Part shown: positions 46,321-54,884 of the stretch, in pieces
Layout: each line of letters begins with the position of its first letter
Position numbering within the stretch: position 1 is the stretch's first letter
Origin: Halogeometricum sp. S3BR5-2
Lineage (GTDB): Archaea; Halobacteriota; Halobacteria; Halobacteriales; Haloferacaceae
Direction: 5' to 3'
Length of the DNA stretch: 64,000 bases
Assembly (NCBI RefSeq): GCF_031624635.1
Contig: NZ_JAMQOQ010000002.1
Location: 868,001 to 932,000, forward strand
The notes under the pieces: generated by a model
The model's database searches: none
Told to the model about the DNA's origin: nothing
The model's input: the letters and a program-made list of their open reading frames with translations, nothing else
Translations under genes and position numbers: made by a program

Positions 46321-46342
46321 GTTCAAATCCCAGTCCCACCGC
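46321..46342 (+). repeat. 22-bp copy of tRNA-Ser 3' end (middle copy)
   Basis: GTTCAAATCCCAGTCCCACC followed by GC, identical to the tRNA-Ser 3' end, but followed by different sequence with its own 9-bp hairpin (ACGCCGCAG ... CTGCGGCGT, 46360-46383). No integrase gene lies between copies. Confidence 0.85.
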
Positions 46343-46453
46343 GTTTTGCGAGCGAAACCACACGCCGCAGTCTCGTCTGCGGCGTCCGCGTGAACGAGCA
46401 AACCGGAGACGGCTGGGATTTGAGCAGCGAGCAACGCGAAGCGTTGTGAGTGA

Positions 46454-46521
46454 GTTCAAATCCCAGTCCCACCGCATTCTGACGCGAGCACATCAGCGAG
46501 CACCGCGTAGCGTGTGCTCGC
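46454..46521 (+). repeat. 68-bp direct repeat, copy 2
   Basis: Exact second copy of 46174-46241, 280 bases further on. Preceded by CAACGC-GAA-GCGTTG, a perfect 6-bp hairpin, and by an inverted copy of the T-arm (CTGGGATTTGA at 46412-46422). Confidence 0.9.
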
Positions 46522-46532
46522 ACTCTCCGACG

Positions 46533-46772
46533 TCACTCCACCGACAGGCGAGTCGCGACGTAGCGCAGACAGGAGTAGACGGCGAGGCCGCCGACGCCGG
46601 CGACGAGAACGGCTTCGCCGACGGCGAATCCGGCGCCGGTCAGCGCCCATCCCGCGAGCAGTCCGCAGGCGAGCGCCGCGGCGGCGAGCAGCAGGGGGGT
46701 TGACGCGCCGCCGGAATCGCGGCCGGAGTCGGGACCGGACGCGTCGCCGCGGTCGGACGAGGAAGGCGTCAC
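46533..46772 (-). CDS. Small two-helix membrane protein
   Basis: 79 aa from GTG 46772: Ser/Asp-rich N-terminus then two membrane helices (LLLAAAALACGLLAGWAL and AVLVAGVGGLAVYSCLRYVA). No family recognised; start is a best guess as the frame is open further upstream. Divergent from the DUF5785-like gene. Confidence 0.6.
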   Translation of the reverse strand: MTPSSSDRGDASGPDSGRDSGGASTPLLLAAAALACGLLAGWALTGAGFAVGEAVLVAGVGGLAVYSCLRYVATRLSVE

Positions 46773-46862
46773 GGGCCGACGTCGGGTCTCCGACGACAAA
46801 TCCCTGCCGTCGGCGTCCCCGAGATGCGTAACGGCTATGGGTCGCCCTCCCAACGTCGAACC

Positions 46863-47186
46863 ATGGACTGGCCACACGACCCCGACGGCGAGGAGGGAAG
46901 CGAGGGGATGCGGAAGTACGGGCAGGCGATCATCGCGAAGAAGATAGACGAGGAGGAGGACTTCCCCCTCTCGCGCGACGAGTTCGTCGAGGCGCACGGC
47001 GACGAACCGATTCGAATCGACTACCAGACGGTCGTCCCCCTGCGGGACATCTTCGAGAACGTCGAACAGGAGGAGTTCGACGCGTTCGTCCCGTTCCACA
47101 AGGCCGTCGGACGGGCGATGCGCGAGTCGGGCTACTGGTTCTACGAGGGCGCCGACCAGTTCGTCAGCGGCAAGAAGAGCGCCTGA
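46863..47186 (+). CDS. DUF5785-like haloarchaeal protein
   Basis: 107 aa soluble protein, MDWPHDPDGEEGSEGMRKYG at the start, then a mixed alpha/beta core (RKYGQAIIAKKIDEEEDFPL, IRIDYQTVVPLRDIF). Assigned to DUF5785 from memory. Function unknown. Convergent with uridine kinase. Confidence 0.75.
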   Translation: MDWPHDPDGEEGSEGMRKYGQAIIAKKIDEEEDFPLSRDEFVEAHGDEPIRIDYQTVVPLRDIFENVEQEEFDAFVPFHKAVGRAMRESGYWFYEGADQFVSGKKSA

Positions 47187-47198
47187 ACGACCGGAAAG

Positions 47199-47855
47199 CT
47201 ATCGCTCCGGCGCCGGACGCTCCCAGTCGCGCACCGCGTCGCCGTGCACCTCCGCCATCACCTTCTCCTCTAAGAGGTTCACCGCGACGCTGTTTGCCCC
47301 TTCGGGGATGATGAGGTCGGCGTGCTTCTTCGAGGGTTCGATGAACTGCTCGTGCATCGGCTTCACCGTCGAGAGGTACTGGTCGATGACGCCCTCCAGG
47401 TCGCGCCCGCGTTCGATAACGTCGCGTTCGATTCGGCGGAGGATGCGCACGTCGGCGTCCGTCTCGACGTAGAGGCGCAGGTCGAACATCTCGTTGACGT
47501 CCTCGTCGTACAGCGCGAGGATACCCTCGACGATGATGACGTCCGTCGGTTCGACCGTCGTCGCCTCCTCCTTGCGGTTGTGTATCTCGAAGTCGTACAC
47601 CGGCATCTCGATGGGTTGCCCTTCCAGCAGCGTCGAGAGCTGTTCTCGCAGGAGGTCCCACTCGAACGCCGAGGGGTGGTCGTAGTTGACGTCCTCGCGT
47701 TCGGAGAGGTCGAGGTGGCTCAGGTCCTCGTAGTAGTTGTCGATGGGGATGCGCGTGACGGACTCGCCGACGTTCTCCGTGATGAGTCGCGCGACGGTTG
47801 TCTTGCCCGCGCCGGTCCCGCCAGCGATACCGATGACGAACGACGGGATGGTCAT
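47199..47855 (-). CDS. udk: Uridine kinase
   Basis: 218 aa P-loop kinase that phosphorylates uridine and cytidine for pyrimidine salvage. Walker A GIAGGTGAGKTTVA is at 9-22, IPIDNYYEDL near 36, NYDHPSAFEWDLL near 57 and RRIERDVIERGRDLEGVI near 150. Slightly longer than bacterial Udk, with standard order of motifs. Confidence 0.93.
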   Translation of the reverse strand: MTIPSFVIGIAGGTGAGKTTVARLITENVGESVTRIPIDNYYEDLSHLDLSEREDVNYDHPSAFEWDLLREQLSTLLEGQPIEMPVYDFEIHNRKEEATTVEPTDVIIVEGILALYDEDVNEMFDLRLYVETDADVRILRRIERDVIERGRDLEGVIDQYLSTVKPMHEQFIEPSKKHADLIIPEGANSVAVNLLEEKVMAEVHGDAVRDWERPAPER

Positions 47856-48002
47856 CGGTGGAGAACGCGTCCGCGCCGATTTGAGCGTGGCGGTTCGCCT
47901 CCGAAACGTCTCAGTTGCTCCCTCGTGTGTCAGTAACAACCACCAACGTTTCGCGGGTGTCAAACGTGCGAATTCGAGTCATTTTGGCGAACCGAAGGGT
48001 AG

Positions 48003-48010
48003 ATTTATAA
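48003..48010 (+). promoter_or_regulatory. TATA element for the Liv-type binding protein
   Basis: ATTTATAAA-like element (ATTTATAA 48003-48010) about 28 bases before the ATG at 48035; the transcript is predicted leaderless. One of the clearest TATA boxes in the window. Confidence 0.65.
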
Positions 48011-48034
48011 ACGGTAACTGCCTTTGCGAGTCAC

Positions 48035-49450
48035 ATGGCACGTGATATCGTACGGCGTGACTTTCTGAAAAGAGCGGGTGCGGCCGGGGCAGTCGGCGTG
48101 GTGGGGCTGTCGGGATGCATCGGAAGCCCGGACAACGGCGGGACCGAGACGCAGGGCGAGACCGAGACCGACGCCGGGTCGGGTACCGACGGGGGCGGCG
48201 AGACCGAGACCGAGGGTAGCGGCGGCGGCGGCAGCGGCGACGGACCGGACGGACTGGTCGTCATCGGCTACCCCGAGAGCGGGATTCAGCTGTTCCGCGA
48301 CTACTACAGCCAGTCCGACGGGGCCGAGGCCATCCTCATCCCCGACGGCCTGCGCGACGGGGCGCTCCCGGCGCAGGTCGGCAACGACATGGAGAACGTG
48401 ACGGGGACGGCGCCGGCGGCCGGCGGCCCGAACCAGGAGGCGTTCGTCTCCCTCTTCCAAGAGGAGTACGGCTCCGCGCCCGGCGTGTTCACCTCCCAGT
48501 CGTTCGACTCGGCGGCCATCGGCATCCTGGCGAACGCCGCGGCCGGCGAGAACAGCGGCCCCGCCATCAAAGAGCAGATGCGTCGCATCGCCAACCCCGG
48601 CGGGATGGAGGTCGGTCCGGACAACTTCGTCGAGGGCGTCGAGGCCGCCGCCAACGGCGAGGACGTCAACTATCAGGGGGCCTCCTCGTCGACGAACTTC
48701 GACCAGAACGGCGATCCCGCCTCCGCGGCGTACGCCATCTGGGAGTTCGAGGGCGTCGACTCGCAGTCGACCACGACCATCGAGACGCAGTCGTTCCAGG
48801 GGCAGAACCCCAACGGCGCCGGTCCCGCGGCGGACAGCGCGCCGGGCGGCAGCGACCGCGAGATATCGCTCGGAATCCTCCTGCCGGAGACCGGCGACCT
48901 CGCCTCGACCGGCCAGCCGATGATTCAGGCCGCGCAGATTCCCGGCATGCTGGTCAACGACGCGAACCCGGCGGGTCTGTCCGTCAATCAGCAGATAGAG
49001 GACACCCAGACCTCGCCGAGCGCGGGGGTCTCCGCGGCGCAGTCGCTCGCCAGCGCGGGCGTCCCGTTCGTCTGCGGGACGGCCTCCTCGGGCGTCAACG
49101 TTCCCGTCTCCCAGCAGGTGTTCATCCCCAACGAGATGATCGGCTGCTCGCCGTCGTCGACGGCGCTGTCGGTGTCGAACCTCGAGGACAACGACTACAT
49201 CTTCCGGACGGCGCCGTCGGACCGCCTGCAGGGCCGCGTGATGGCGCAGGTGATGGCCGAACGGCTGAACGCCTCGACGGTGTCGACGCTGTACGTCAAC
49301 AACGACTACGGTCAGCAACTCTCCGAACGCTTCTCCGGCGTCTTCGAGGACAGCTTCGACGGCGAGGTACTCACGCAGGTGGCGTTCAACATCGGCGAGT
49401 CGTCGTACTCCTCGGTCATCGAGTCGGCGCTGTCCGGGTCGAGCAACTGA
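48035..49450 (+). CDS. Liv-type amino-acid binding lipoprotein with circularly permuted domain order
   Basis: 471 aa. A Tat signal (VRRDFLKRAG) and lipobox LSGC (Cys28) predict an exported, lipid-anchored protein, followed by a Gly/Thr/Glu linker (29-70). Residues 71-257 match the C-terminal portion of LivJ-type (PBP type I) proteins, starting at the strand that is DFVYYGG in E. coli LivJ (here DGLVVIGYPESG). A second linker (about 258-272) leads to residues 273-471, which match the N-terminal portion (REISLGILLPETGDLAS, VPFVCGTASSGVNVPVSQQV, TLYVNNDYGQQLSE) and stop at SALSGSSN. No part of the fold appears missing; it is only reordered. It should bind a branched-chain amino acid or related ligand for the nearby livHMGF transporter (inference). 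Confidence 0.9.
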   Translation: MARDIVRRDFLKRAGAAGAVGVVGLSGCIGSPDNGGTETQGETETDAGSGTDGGGETETEGSGGGGSGDGPDGLVVIGYPESGIQLFRDYYSQSDGAEAILIPDGLRDGALPAQVGNDMENVTGTAPAAGGPNQEAFVSLFQEEYGSAPGVFTSQSFDSAAIGILANAAAGENSGPAIKEQMRRIANPGGMEVGPDNFVEGVEAAANGEDVNYQGASSSTNFDQNGDPASAAYAIWEFEGVDSQSTTTIETQSFQGQNPNGAGPAADSAPGGSDREISLGILLPETGDLASTGQPMIQAAQIPGMLVNDANPAGLSVNQQIEDTQTSPSAGVSAAQSLASAGVPFVCGTASSGVNVPVSQQVFIPNEMIGCSPSSTALSVSNLEDNDYIFRTAPSDRLQGRVMAQVMAERLNASTVSTLYVNNDYGQQLSERFSGVFEDSFDGEVLTQVAFNIGESSYSSVIESALSGSSN

Positions 49451-49466
49451 GCCGGCCGAAATCAGA

Positions 49467-49472
49467 TTTTTT
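49467..49472 (+). terminator. T6 terminator after the binding protein
   Basis: A run of six T 17 bases after the stop at 49450, suitable for archaeal termination; it separates this gene from the next lipoprotein. Confidence 0.45.
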
Positions 49473-49568
49473 GCGTCCACTCCGCGAGCGACGGCGTTTC
49501 GGCGGGGCCGTCTGGAAACTCGTTCCCTCGACAGAAGATACTCGTACTGTCGAATAGACGACCACTCG

Positions 49569-50687
49569 ATGAAGCGCCGCGCCCTCCTCTCCGCGCTGAG
49601 TTCTGCCTCGGTCTTCGGGACCGCGGGCTGTCTATCGGATTCGAACGGTTCGACCCCCTCGTCGGGGGCGACGAGTACGGCGACCGGAATCCCATCGACG
49701 ACGGGAACCGAAGCGTCCACGCCGGCAGCGACGGAGGCGAGCACGCCCCCCGAACCGGACGACCGAGTCGGAATCGGCGTCCTGAACGAGACCGAGACGG
49801 CGCACACCCTCTCGATTCGACTCGCGGACGCCGAGAGGGGGACGGAAATTCTCGCCGAGACGCTCGACGTCCGCGACGGAATCCATCGAGGCGTCGACGG
49901 GAGCGAAGTCGGCGAGGGGACCTACAGTGTCGTCGCCGACGTCGACGCCGGCGCGACGCTGGAGTACGAGTGGCGCGTGACTCCGCAACTCCGCCAACTC
50001 ACCTTGGTCCTCACGGAGGATGGCGGACTCGAACCGCGCCAACGAGCGACTGCAGACGTCGACGACGACCTCCCGTACACCGTCGACGGTGCGTCGAGCA
50101 TCCACGCGCCGCCGCACGCGGAAGTGAGGAACGACGGCGACGCGGACGCCGTCTTGACCCTCGCACTCGAACGCGAGGGCGAGCGGTTCTTCGAACACGC
50201 ATTCGAGGCGACGACCGACCGGGAAATCCACACGCCGCCGCTCGTCGCCTCCGCGGGGACGTACGACGTGGTCGCGGAGGCCGACGACGGCCGTCGGGCG
50301 ACTTACGAGTGGGAGATACCCGAGAACTATCACTGGCCGCTGTTGGCCGTCCTCGTCGACGAGGACGGCGTGCTGAGAGTCGGCTGTTCGTTCTCACGGG
50401 AGGCGCCCGTCTCGGTGGAGAACCGCGACGGAACCGACCGCGAACTCACGCTCCGACTCAGTTCGGGAGGGGATATCGTCGCCGAGGCGACGGAGTCCGT
50501 GCCGCCCGGCGGCCGAATCATCGCGCTCGATACCCCTATCGGCGGCGAGTACGAGTTGCACGCGGAGACCGCCGAGGGAACGGCCACGGCCGACTATTCG
50601 ACGTGTTACTGTTACAGCACGGATACGAGGGTCAGAATAGACGAGGGAGTTCCGAGTATCGACTCGCCTCGACTCGTCTGTGAGTGA
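49569..50687 (+). CDS. Secreted lipoprotein with three beta-sandwich-like repeats
   Basis: 372 aa. The start MKRRALLSALSSASVFGTAGC is a short Tat-like signal ending in a lipobox (Cys21 approx.), then a Ser/Thr linker. Three related units of about 95-105 residues follow; each has an N-terminal strand pattern with T-L-x-L/I-x-L (HTLSIRL, LTLALER, LTLRLSS), a middle E-x-T and a G-T/E-Y-x-V/L-x-A strand (GTYSVVADV, GTYDVVAEA, GEYELHAET). They resemble Ig-like or CARDB-type domains, but no family is sure. The last unit ends with a CYCYS motif. It lies between the Liv binding protein and the convergent livF. Confidence 0.75.
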   Translation: MKRRALLSALSSASVFGTAGCLSDSNGSTPSSGATSTATGIPSTTGTEASTPAATEASTPPEPDDRVGIGVLNETETAHTLSIRLADAERGTEILAETLDVRDGIHRGVDGSEVGEGTYSVVADVDAGATLEYEWRVTPQLRQLTLVLTEDGGLEPRQRATADVDDDLPYTVDGASSIHAPPHAEVRNDGDADAVLTLALEREGERFFEHAFEATTDREIHTPPLVASAGTYDVVAEADDGRRATYEWEIPENYHWPLLAVLVDEDGVLRVGCSFSREAPVSVENRDGTDRELTLRLSSGGDIVAEATESVPPGGRIIALDTPIGGEYELHAETAEGTATADYSTCYCYSTDTRVRIDEGVPSIDSPRLVCE

Positions 50688-50719
50688 CTCTACCGAAGGG
50701 GAAGCGGCACCGGGTCGGG

Positions 50720-51529
50720 CTACCCGCCGAGGAAGTCCCGGCGGACCTGCTCGTCCTCTAAGAGCGCCCGGCCGGAGTCGACGTAGCGGTTCTCGCCGTT
50801 GGCGAGGACGTAGCCGCGGTCGCAGCGCCTGAGCGCCTCCTTGGCGTTCTGCTCGACCATCAGTACCGCGGTGCCGGCCTCGTTTATCTCGTCTATCTTG
50901 TCGAACATCTCCTCGACCAGGTCCGGCGCGAGGCCGGCCGACGGTTCGTCGAGGAGGAGCAGCGACGGGTCGAGCATCAGCGCGCGACCCATCGCGAGCA
51001 TCTGCTGTTGCCCGCCGGACATCGTGCCGGCCTTCTGGTCGTCTCGTTCCTCTAAGATGGGGAAGCGCTCGAACACCATATCGAGAGCGTCCTGCGGCAC
51101 CTCGTCGAGGATGTACGCGCCCATCTCCAGGTTCTCGCGGACCGTGAGCGAGGCGAACACGTTGTCGTTCTGCGGCACGTAGCCGATTCCCTCGTGGATG
51201 ATGTCTTCGGGCTGTAAGCCGGTGACGTCCTCGCCCTCGAACGTCACCGTGCCGCCCATGAGGTTGGTGAGCCCGAAGACGGACTTCATCAGCGTCGACT
51301 TGCCCGCGCCGTTGGGGCCGACGATGGTGACGTACTCGCCGTCGTGGACGTCCATGTCGACGTCGGTGAGAATCTGTAAGTCGCCGTAACCCGCGTCGAG
51401 GTTCCGGACGCGGAGCAGTTCGGCGCCCTCGCTCTCGGGCGTCGACTCGGCGGTGGCGGCGCCGGCCGACGAGTCGGAGTCGGGCGACTCCGCGGCGTCG
51501 GTGTCGGCAGCGTCGGCGTCGGTGCTCAT
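50720..51529 (-). CDS. livF: Branched-chain amino-acid ABC transporter ATPase LivF
   Basis: 269 aa. A 38-residue acidic tail precedes the ABC domain: Walker A GPNGAGKSTLM, Q-loop, signature MSGGQQQMLAMGRAL and Walker B LLLLDEPSAGLAPD, with the LivF ending GRALLEDEQVRRDFLGG. It pairs with LivG under the LivH/LivM permeases. Start overlaps the livG stop by four bases. Confidence 0.95.
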   Translation of the reverse strand: MSTDADAADTDAAESPDSDSSAGAATAESTPESEGAELLRVRNLDAGYGDLQILTDVDMDVHDGEYVTIVGPNGAGKSTLMKSVFGLTNLMGGTVTFEGEDVTGLQPEDIIHEGIGYVPQNDNVFASLTVRENLEMGAYILDEVPQDALDMVFERFPILEERDDQKAGTMSGGQQQMLAMGRALMLDPSLLLLDEPSAGLAPDLVEEMFDKIDEINEAGTAVLMVEQNAKEALRRCDRGYVLANGENRYVDSGRALLEDEQVRRDFLGG

Positions 51530-52413
51530 ACGTTCCCCCCGAGGTACGCCTCGATGACGTCCTCGTTCGATTTGATGTCCGCGGGCGTCCCCTCGGTGAG
51601 GACGCGCCCCTGGTGCAGTACGATGACGTGCTCGCAGTTCTCCATGATGAGGTCCATGTCGTGTTCGACCAGGAGGAAGGTGTAGCCCTGGTCTTTCAGG
51701 GCGTGGATGTGTTCGAGCAGGCGCTTCTCCAGGGAGGGGTTGACGCCCGCGAACGGTTCGTCCAAGAGCAGCATGTCGGGGTCCGTCAGGAGCGCCCGCG
51801 CCATCTCCAAGAGTTTCCGCTGCCCGCCGGAGAGGTTGCCCGCGTACTCGTCGGCGATGTGGTCGATGTCGAAGAACTCCAGGACGTCCCAGACCCGGTC
51901 GAGGAGTTCCTCCTCCTGTGCGATGACGTCGTCGCGGACGCCCGGCGTCACCGACCGCCAGAGCTTCTCGCCGCGCTGTCCCTTCGGCGCGAGCATCATG
52001 TTCTCCAAGACCGTCATGTCTTCGAGTTCGCGCGCTATCTGGAACGTCCGGACGAGCCCCTTGTTCGCGATGGCGTGCGGTTCCATCCCGGTGATGTCCT
52101 CGTCGTTGAACGTCACCGTCCCCTCGTCGGGCGTGAGCATGCCGGTGATGAGGTTGAACGTCGTCGACTTACCGGCGCCGTTCGGGCCGATGAGCCCCGT
52201 CAGCGTGCCGCCCTCGACGGAGAACGACGCGTCGTCGACGGCGGTGATGCCGCCGAAGGACTTTCTGAGCCCCTCGACTTCGAGCGGGCGCTCCGCCGTC
52301 ACGTTCGGTCCGCCGCCGCCCAGAATGGGCGCGTCGGCCGGCGGTTCGGTCGCGTTCGGTCCCGTCTCGGTCGCATTCGCGTTCGTGTTCGCGTCGTTCT
52401 CGGTCTTACTCAT
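51526..52413 (-). CDS. livG: Branched-chain amino-acid ABC transporter ATPase LivG
   Basis: 295 aa; the first 40 residues are an Asn/Thr/Ala linker. Walker A GPNGAGKSTTFN, signature LSGGQRKLLEMARALL, Walker B MLLLDEPFAGVNP and the LivG C-terminal extension (VLHQGRVLTEGTPADIKSN, EAYLGG). Start at 52413 overlaps the livM end by eight bases. Confidence 0.95.
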   Translation of the reverse strand: MSKTENDANTNANATETGPNATEPPADAPILGGGGPNVTAERPLEVEGLRKSFGGITAVDDASFSVEGGTLTGLIGPNGAGKSTTFNLITGMLTPDEGTVTFNDEDITGMEPHAIANKGLVRTFQIARELEDMTVLENMMLAPKGQRGEKLWRSVTPGVRDDVIAQEEELLDRVWDVLEFFDIDHIADEYAGNLSGGQRKLLEMARALLTDPDMLLLDEPFAGVNPSLEKRLLEHIHALKDQGYTFLLVEHDMDLIMENCEHVIVLHQGRVLTEGTPADIKSNEDVIEAYLGGNV

Positions 52414-53752
52414 TGCGCTCGCCCCCGTCTCCGTCGTCGCTCTCCGTCCCGCCGTCCGTCGCGGCGGCCCGCGCATGGTTCGCCGTGAGCGGGATGCCCG
52501 CGGCCGTCTCCTTGCGGTGGCCGAGCATCCCCTCGGGGCGGTTGTGCATCAACCAGATGAGCACCAGCCCCATCAGGACGAGCTGTAACTGTCGGATGCT
52601 GTCGACGGTGTAGTAGAACAGCGGCGCCGGGTTGAGATTCGAGATGAGCGGCGCCACGGCCGGGCCGAAACTCGACGGCGCGTTGAACGCCGGGAGCGCC
52701 GTGTCGACGAGGTTCTTGAAGTAGCGCGGCCCCTGGTACAGCACCGCCGCGAAGACGGCGCCGCCGAGCACGCTCCCCGTGTTCGACCCCGCGCCGCCGA
52801 TGATGAGCGCTATCCAGACGAAGAAGGTGATACGCGGGCGGAACGTGTTCGGCGTCACCGCCCCCTGCGTCATGAACCAGAGGATGCCCGCCAGTCCCAT
52901 CAGCGCGCACCCGAGCATGAACGACTTGATCTTGAACTGGTTCGTGTTCTTTCCGAGGGAGTTCGCCACGTCCTCGTCCTCGCGGATGGCCTTGAGGACG
53001 CGGCCGAACGGCGACTCGCCGGTGCGCTTCAACAGCCAGTAGTACGCCGCGACGAACAGGAGTAAGACGAGACCGTACACCAGTCCGTCGACGACCGGTT
53101 TCGGGTTGGTCGGGACGATGGCGCCGAACGCGTCGACGAAACCGAGGTAGGCGCCCCACAGCCCGAACGTCTCGAAGAACGCCTGTAGGGGGTCGGTGAA
53201 GTCGAGGATGAGCCCCGACCCGCCGCCGAAGCCGACGCGGTTGCCGAACAGGGTGAACTGCTGGAACTCCCCCGAGAGGAAGCTGAAGCGAACGATTTCC
53301 GACATCGCGATGGTGACGATGGCGAGGTAGTCGGCCCGCAACCTGAGCGCCGGCAGGGCGACCACGAGTCCGAGCAGTGCCGCGGCGACCATGCCGACGG
53401 CGATGCCGACGACGAGAGGGAGGCCGAGGCCGCCCACCTGCGCCGCGCCGCCGGACTGGTAGACCGGCTTCGACACCAGCGCCATCACGTAGATGCCGAC
53501 GGCCATGAAGCCGACGATGCCGATGTTGAAGAGTCCGGTGTAGCCCCAGTGGAGGTTCAGCGCCAGCGCCAGCATCGCGAAGACGCCGATGTAGAACGTC
53601 AACACCGCGACGGTGTTGAGTTGGCCGCGCAGCGAGTAGCCGAGGCCGACCCCGGCGAGCACGTACGCGGCGTACAGCACCACGAGGGCGGCGACGATGA
53701 GGCCGGCGTCGCCGCCGGGCACTCGGTCCGCGAGGTCCTCGCGGACGCTCAT
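52406..53752 (-). CDS. livM: Branched-chain amino-acid ABC transporter permease LivM
   Basis: 448 aa inner-membrane subunit with about ten helices. Conserved segments: ALALNLHWGYTGLFNIG near residue 65, LPALRLRADYLAIVTIA near 145, and the cytoplasmic coupling loop SPFGRVLKAIREDEDVANSLG near 250. The last 60 residues are hydrophilic and acidic. Overlaps both neighbours (ATGA with livH). Confidence 0.95.
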   Translation of the reverse strand: MSVREDLADRVPGGDAGLIVAALVVLYAAYVLAGVGLGYSLRGQLNTVAVLTFYIGVFAMLALALNLHWGYTGLFNIGIVGFMAVGIYVMALVSKPVYQSGGAAQVGGLGLPLVVGIAVGMVAAALLGLVVALPALRLRADYLAIVTIAMSEIVRFSFLSGEFQQFTLFGNRVGFGGGSGLILDFTDPLQAFFETFGLWGAYLGFVDAFGAIVPTNPKPVVDGLVYGLVLLLFVAAYYWLLKRTGESPFGRVLKAIREDEDVANSLGKNTNQFKIKSFMLGCALMGLAGILWFMTQGAVTPNTFRPRITFFVWIALIIGGAGSNTGSVLGGAVFAAVLYQGPRYFKNLVDTALPAFNAPSSFGPAVAPLISNLNPAPLFYYTVDSIRQLQLVLMGLVLIWLMHNRPEGMLGHRKETAAGIPLTANHARAAATDGGTESDDGDGGERNE

Positions 53753-54855
53753 GCGGTCGACCTCCCGCTGAACAGTCCCGACGGCTTCACGAGCAGGATG
53801 ACGATCATCACGAAGAACGCCGCCGCGCGGGCGAACGCCGAGGGAATCCAGATGACCGACAGCGACGCCGTCAGTCCGATGACGAGGCCGCCCGCGATGG
53901 CGCCGTACACCGACCCGATGCCGCCGAGGATGACGGCCGCGAAGATCAGGAGGAGAAGCAGCCAGCCGTCGTTGAAGCCGAGCGTCCCCTTCCAGAGCAC
54001 GAACATGTAGCCGGCGACGCCGGTGAGGCCGCCGCCGATGATCCACACCGCGCGGACGACCCGTTCGGTCGGGATGCCCGTGACGCGCGCGAGGTCCTCG
54101 TTGTCGGCCATCGCCCGCATCGCCTTGCCCAGTTTCGTCCGCTGGAGCAGGAGGTGTACGCCGAGCATCAGACCGCCGGCGACGACGACGAGCGTCAGGT
54201 CGTGCATGTTGATGCGGACCGCCCCGTCGACGAAGTACGCCGAGACGGCCGGCGGTTGCGCCGTCGTCCCGCGCACGTCCGACCCGAAGACGAACTGCAT
54301 CATGTAGCGGAGCGCGAACGCGACGCCGATGCTCGTGATGAGCAGCGTGATGCCGTCCTCGTCGCGGATGGGCCGGAAGATGAACCGGTCGACCCCCAGC
54401 GAGAGGGCGATAGTGAACGCTCCGGCGACGACGAGGCCGGCCACGACGGCTATCGGCGTCCCCGTGATACCGATACCGAGCGCGCCGCCGAACACCGACC
54501 CGCCGGCGCCGACGAGCAGCAGCGACCCGATGTCGGCGCGCCCGAGGCCCGCCAGTAGGTAGGTCGTCCCCCACCCGGAGAACGCCCCCGCGGTGATGTA
54601 GTCGCCGTGCGCGAAGTTCGCGAAGTTCAGGATGCTGTACGTCATCGAGAGTCCGATACCCGCTAACCCGATTACCAGCCCACGCATGAGGCCGTCCCAT
54701 ACCAGTGACCCCACGTCACTGAATGCAGTCCGCCCGGAGGCGAGACCGGCGACGAGGTCTCCGAAGAGGAGAACCCCGACGATGGCCAGAAGAAGCGCCC
54801 CGGGTCTGTCGACTGCGAACCGGCGACCGCGTGAGTAGGTCTCAGCGATACCCAT
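53749..54855 (-). CDS. livH: Branched-chain amino-acid ABC transporter permease LivH
   Basis: 368 aa, about nine helices. The LivH marks GLMRGLVIGLAGIGLSMTYSILNFANFAHGDYI (in parts: GLSMTYSILNF and ANFAHGD) and TKLGKAMRAMADNEDLARVTG near 235 are clear. First gene of the livHMGF operon; it has a TATA element upstream. Confidence 0.95.
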   Translation of the reverse strand: MGIAETYSRGRRFAVDRPGALLLAIVGVLLFGDLVAGLASGRTAFSDVGSLVWDGLMRGLVIGLAGIGLSMTYSILNFANFAHGDYITAGAFSGWGTTYLLAGLGRADIGSLLLVGAGGSVFGGALGIGITGTPIAVVAGLVVAGAFTIALSLGVDRFIFRPIRDEDGITLLITSIGVAFALRYMMQFVFGSDVRGTTAQPPAVSAYFVDGAVRINMHDLTLVVVAGGLMLGVHLLLQRTKLGKAMRAMADNEDLARVTGIPTERVVRAVWIIGGGLTGVAGYMFVLWKGTLGFNDGWLLLLLIFAAVILGGIGSVYGAIAGGLVIGLTASLSVIWIPSAFARAAAFFVMIVILLVKPSGLFSGRSTA

Positions 54856-54884
54856 TGATAACTATCCTCACGGTATTTGCGGAC

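Noticed and set aside
46194-46530. CRISPR array in the repeat region after tRNA-Ser
   Set aside because: Repeats are copies of the tRNA end, only three, unequal in length, with hairpin spacers that resemble each other; no cas gene is nearby.
48035-49450. The binding protein as a truncated LivJ pseudogene
   Set aside because: Both halves of the fold are present once each and nothing is missing; reordered domains with intact export signal argue for a real permuted gene.
48005-49807. A 600-residue frame on minus opposite the permuted binding protein
   Set aside because: Composition (Arg/Arg/His runs) is unlike any haloarchaeal protein; the plus strand has signal, lipobox, TATA and domain matches.
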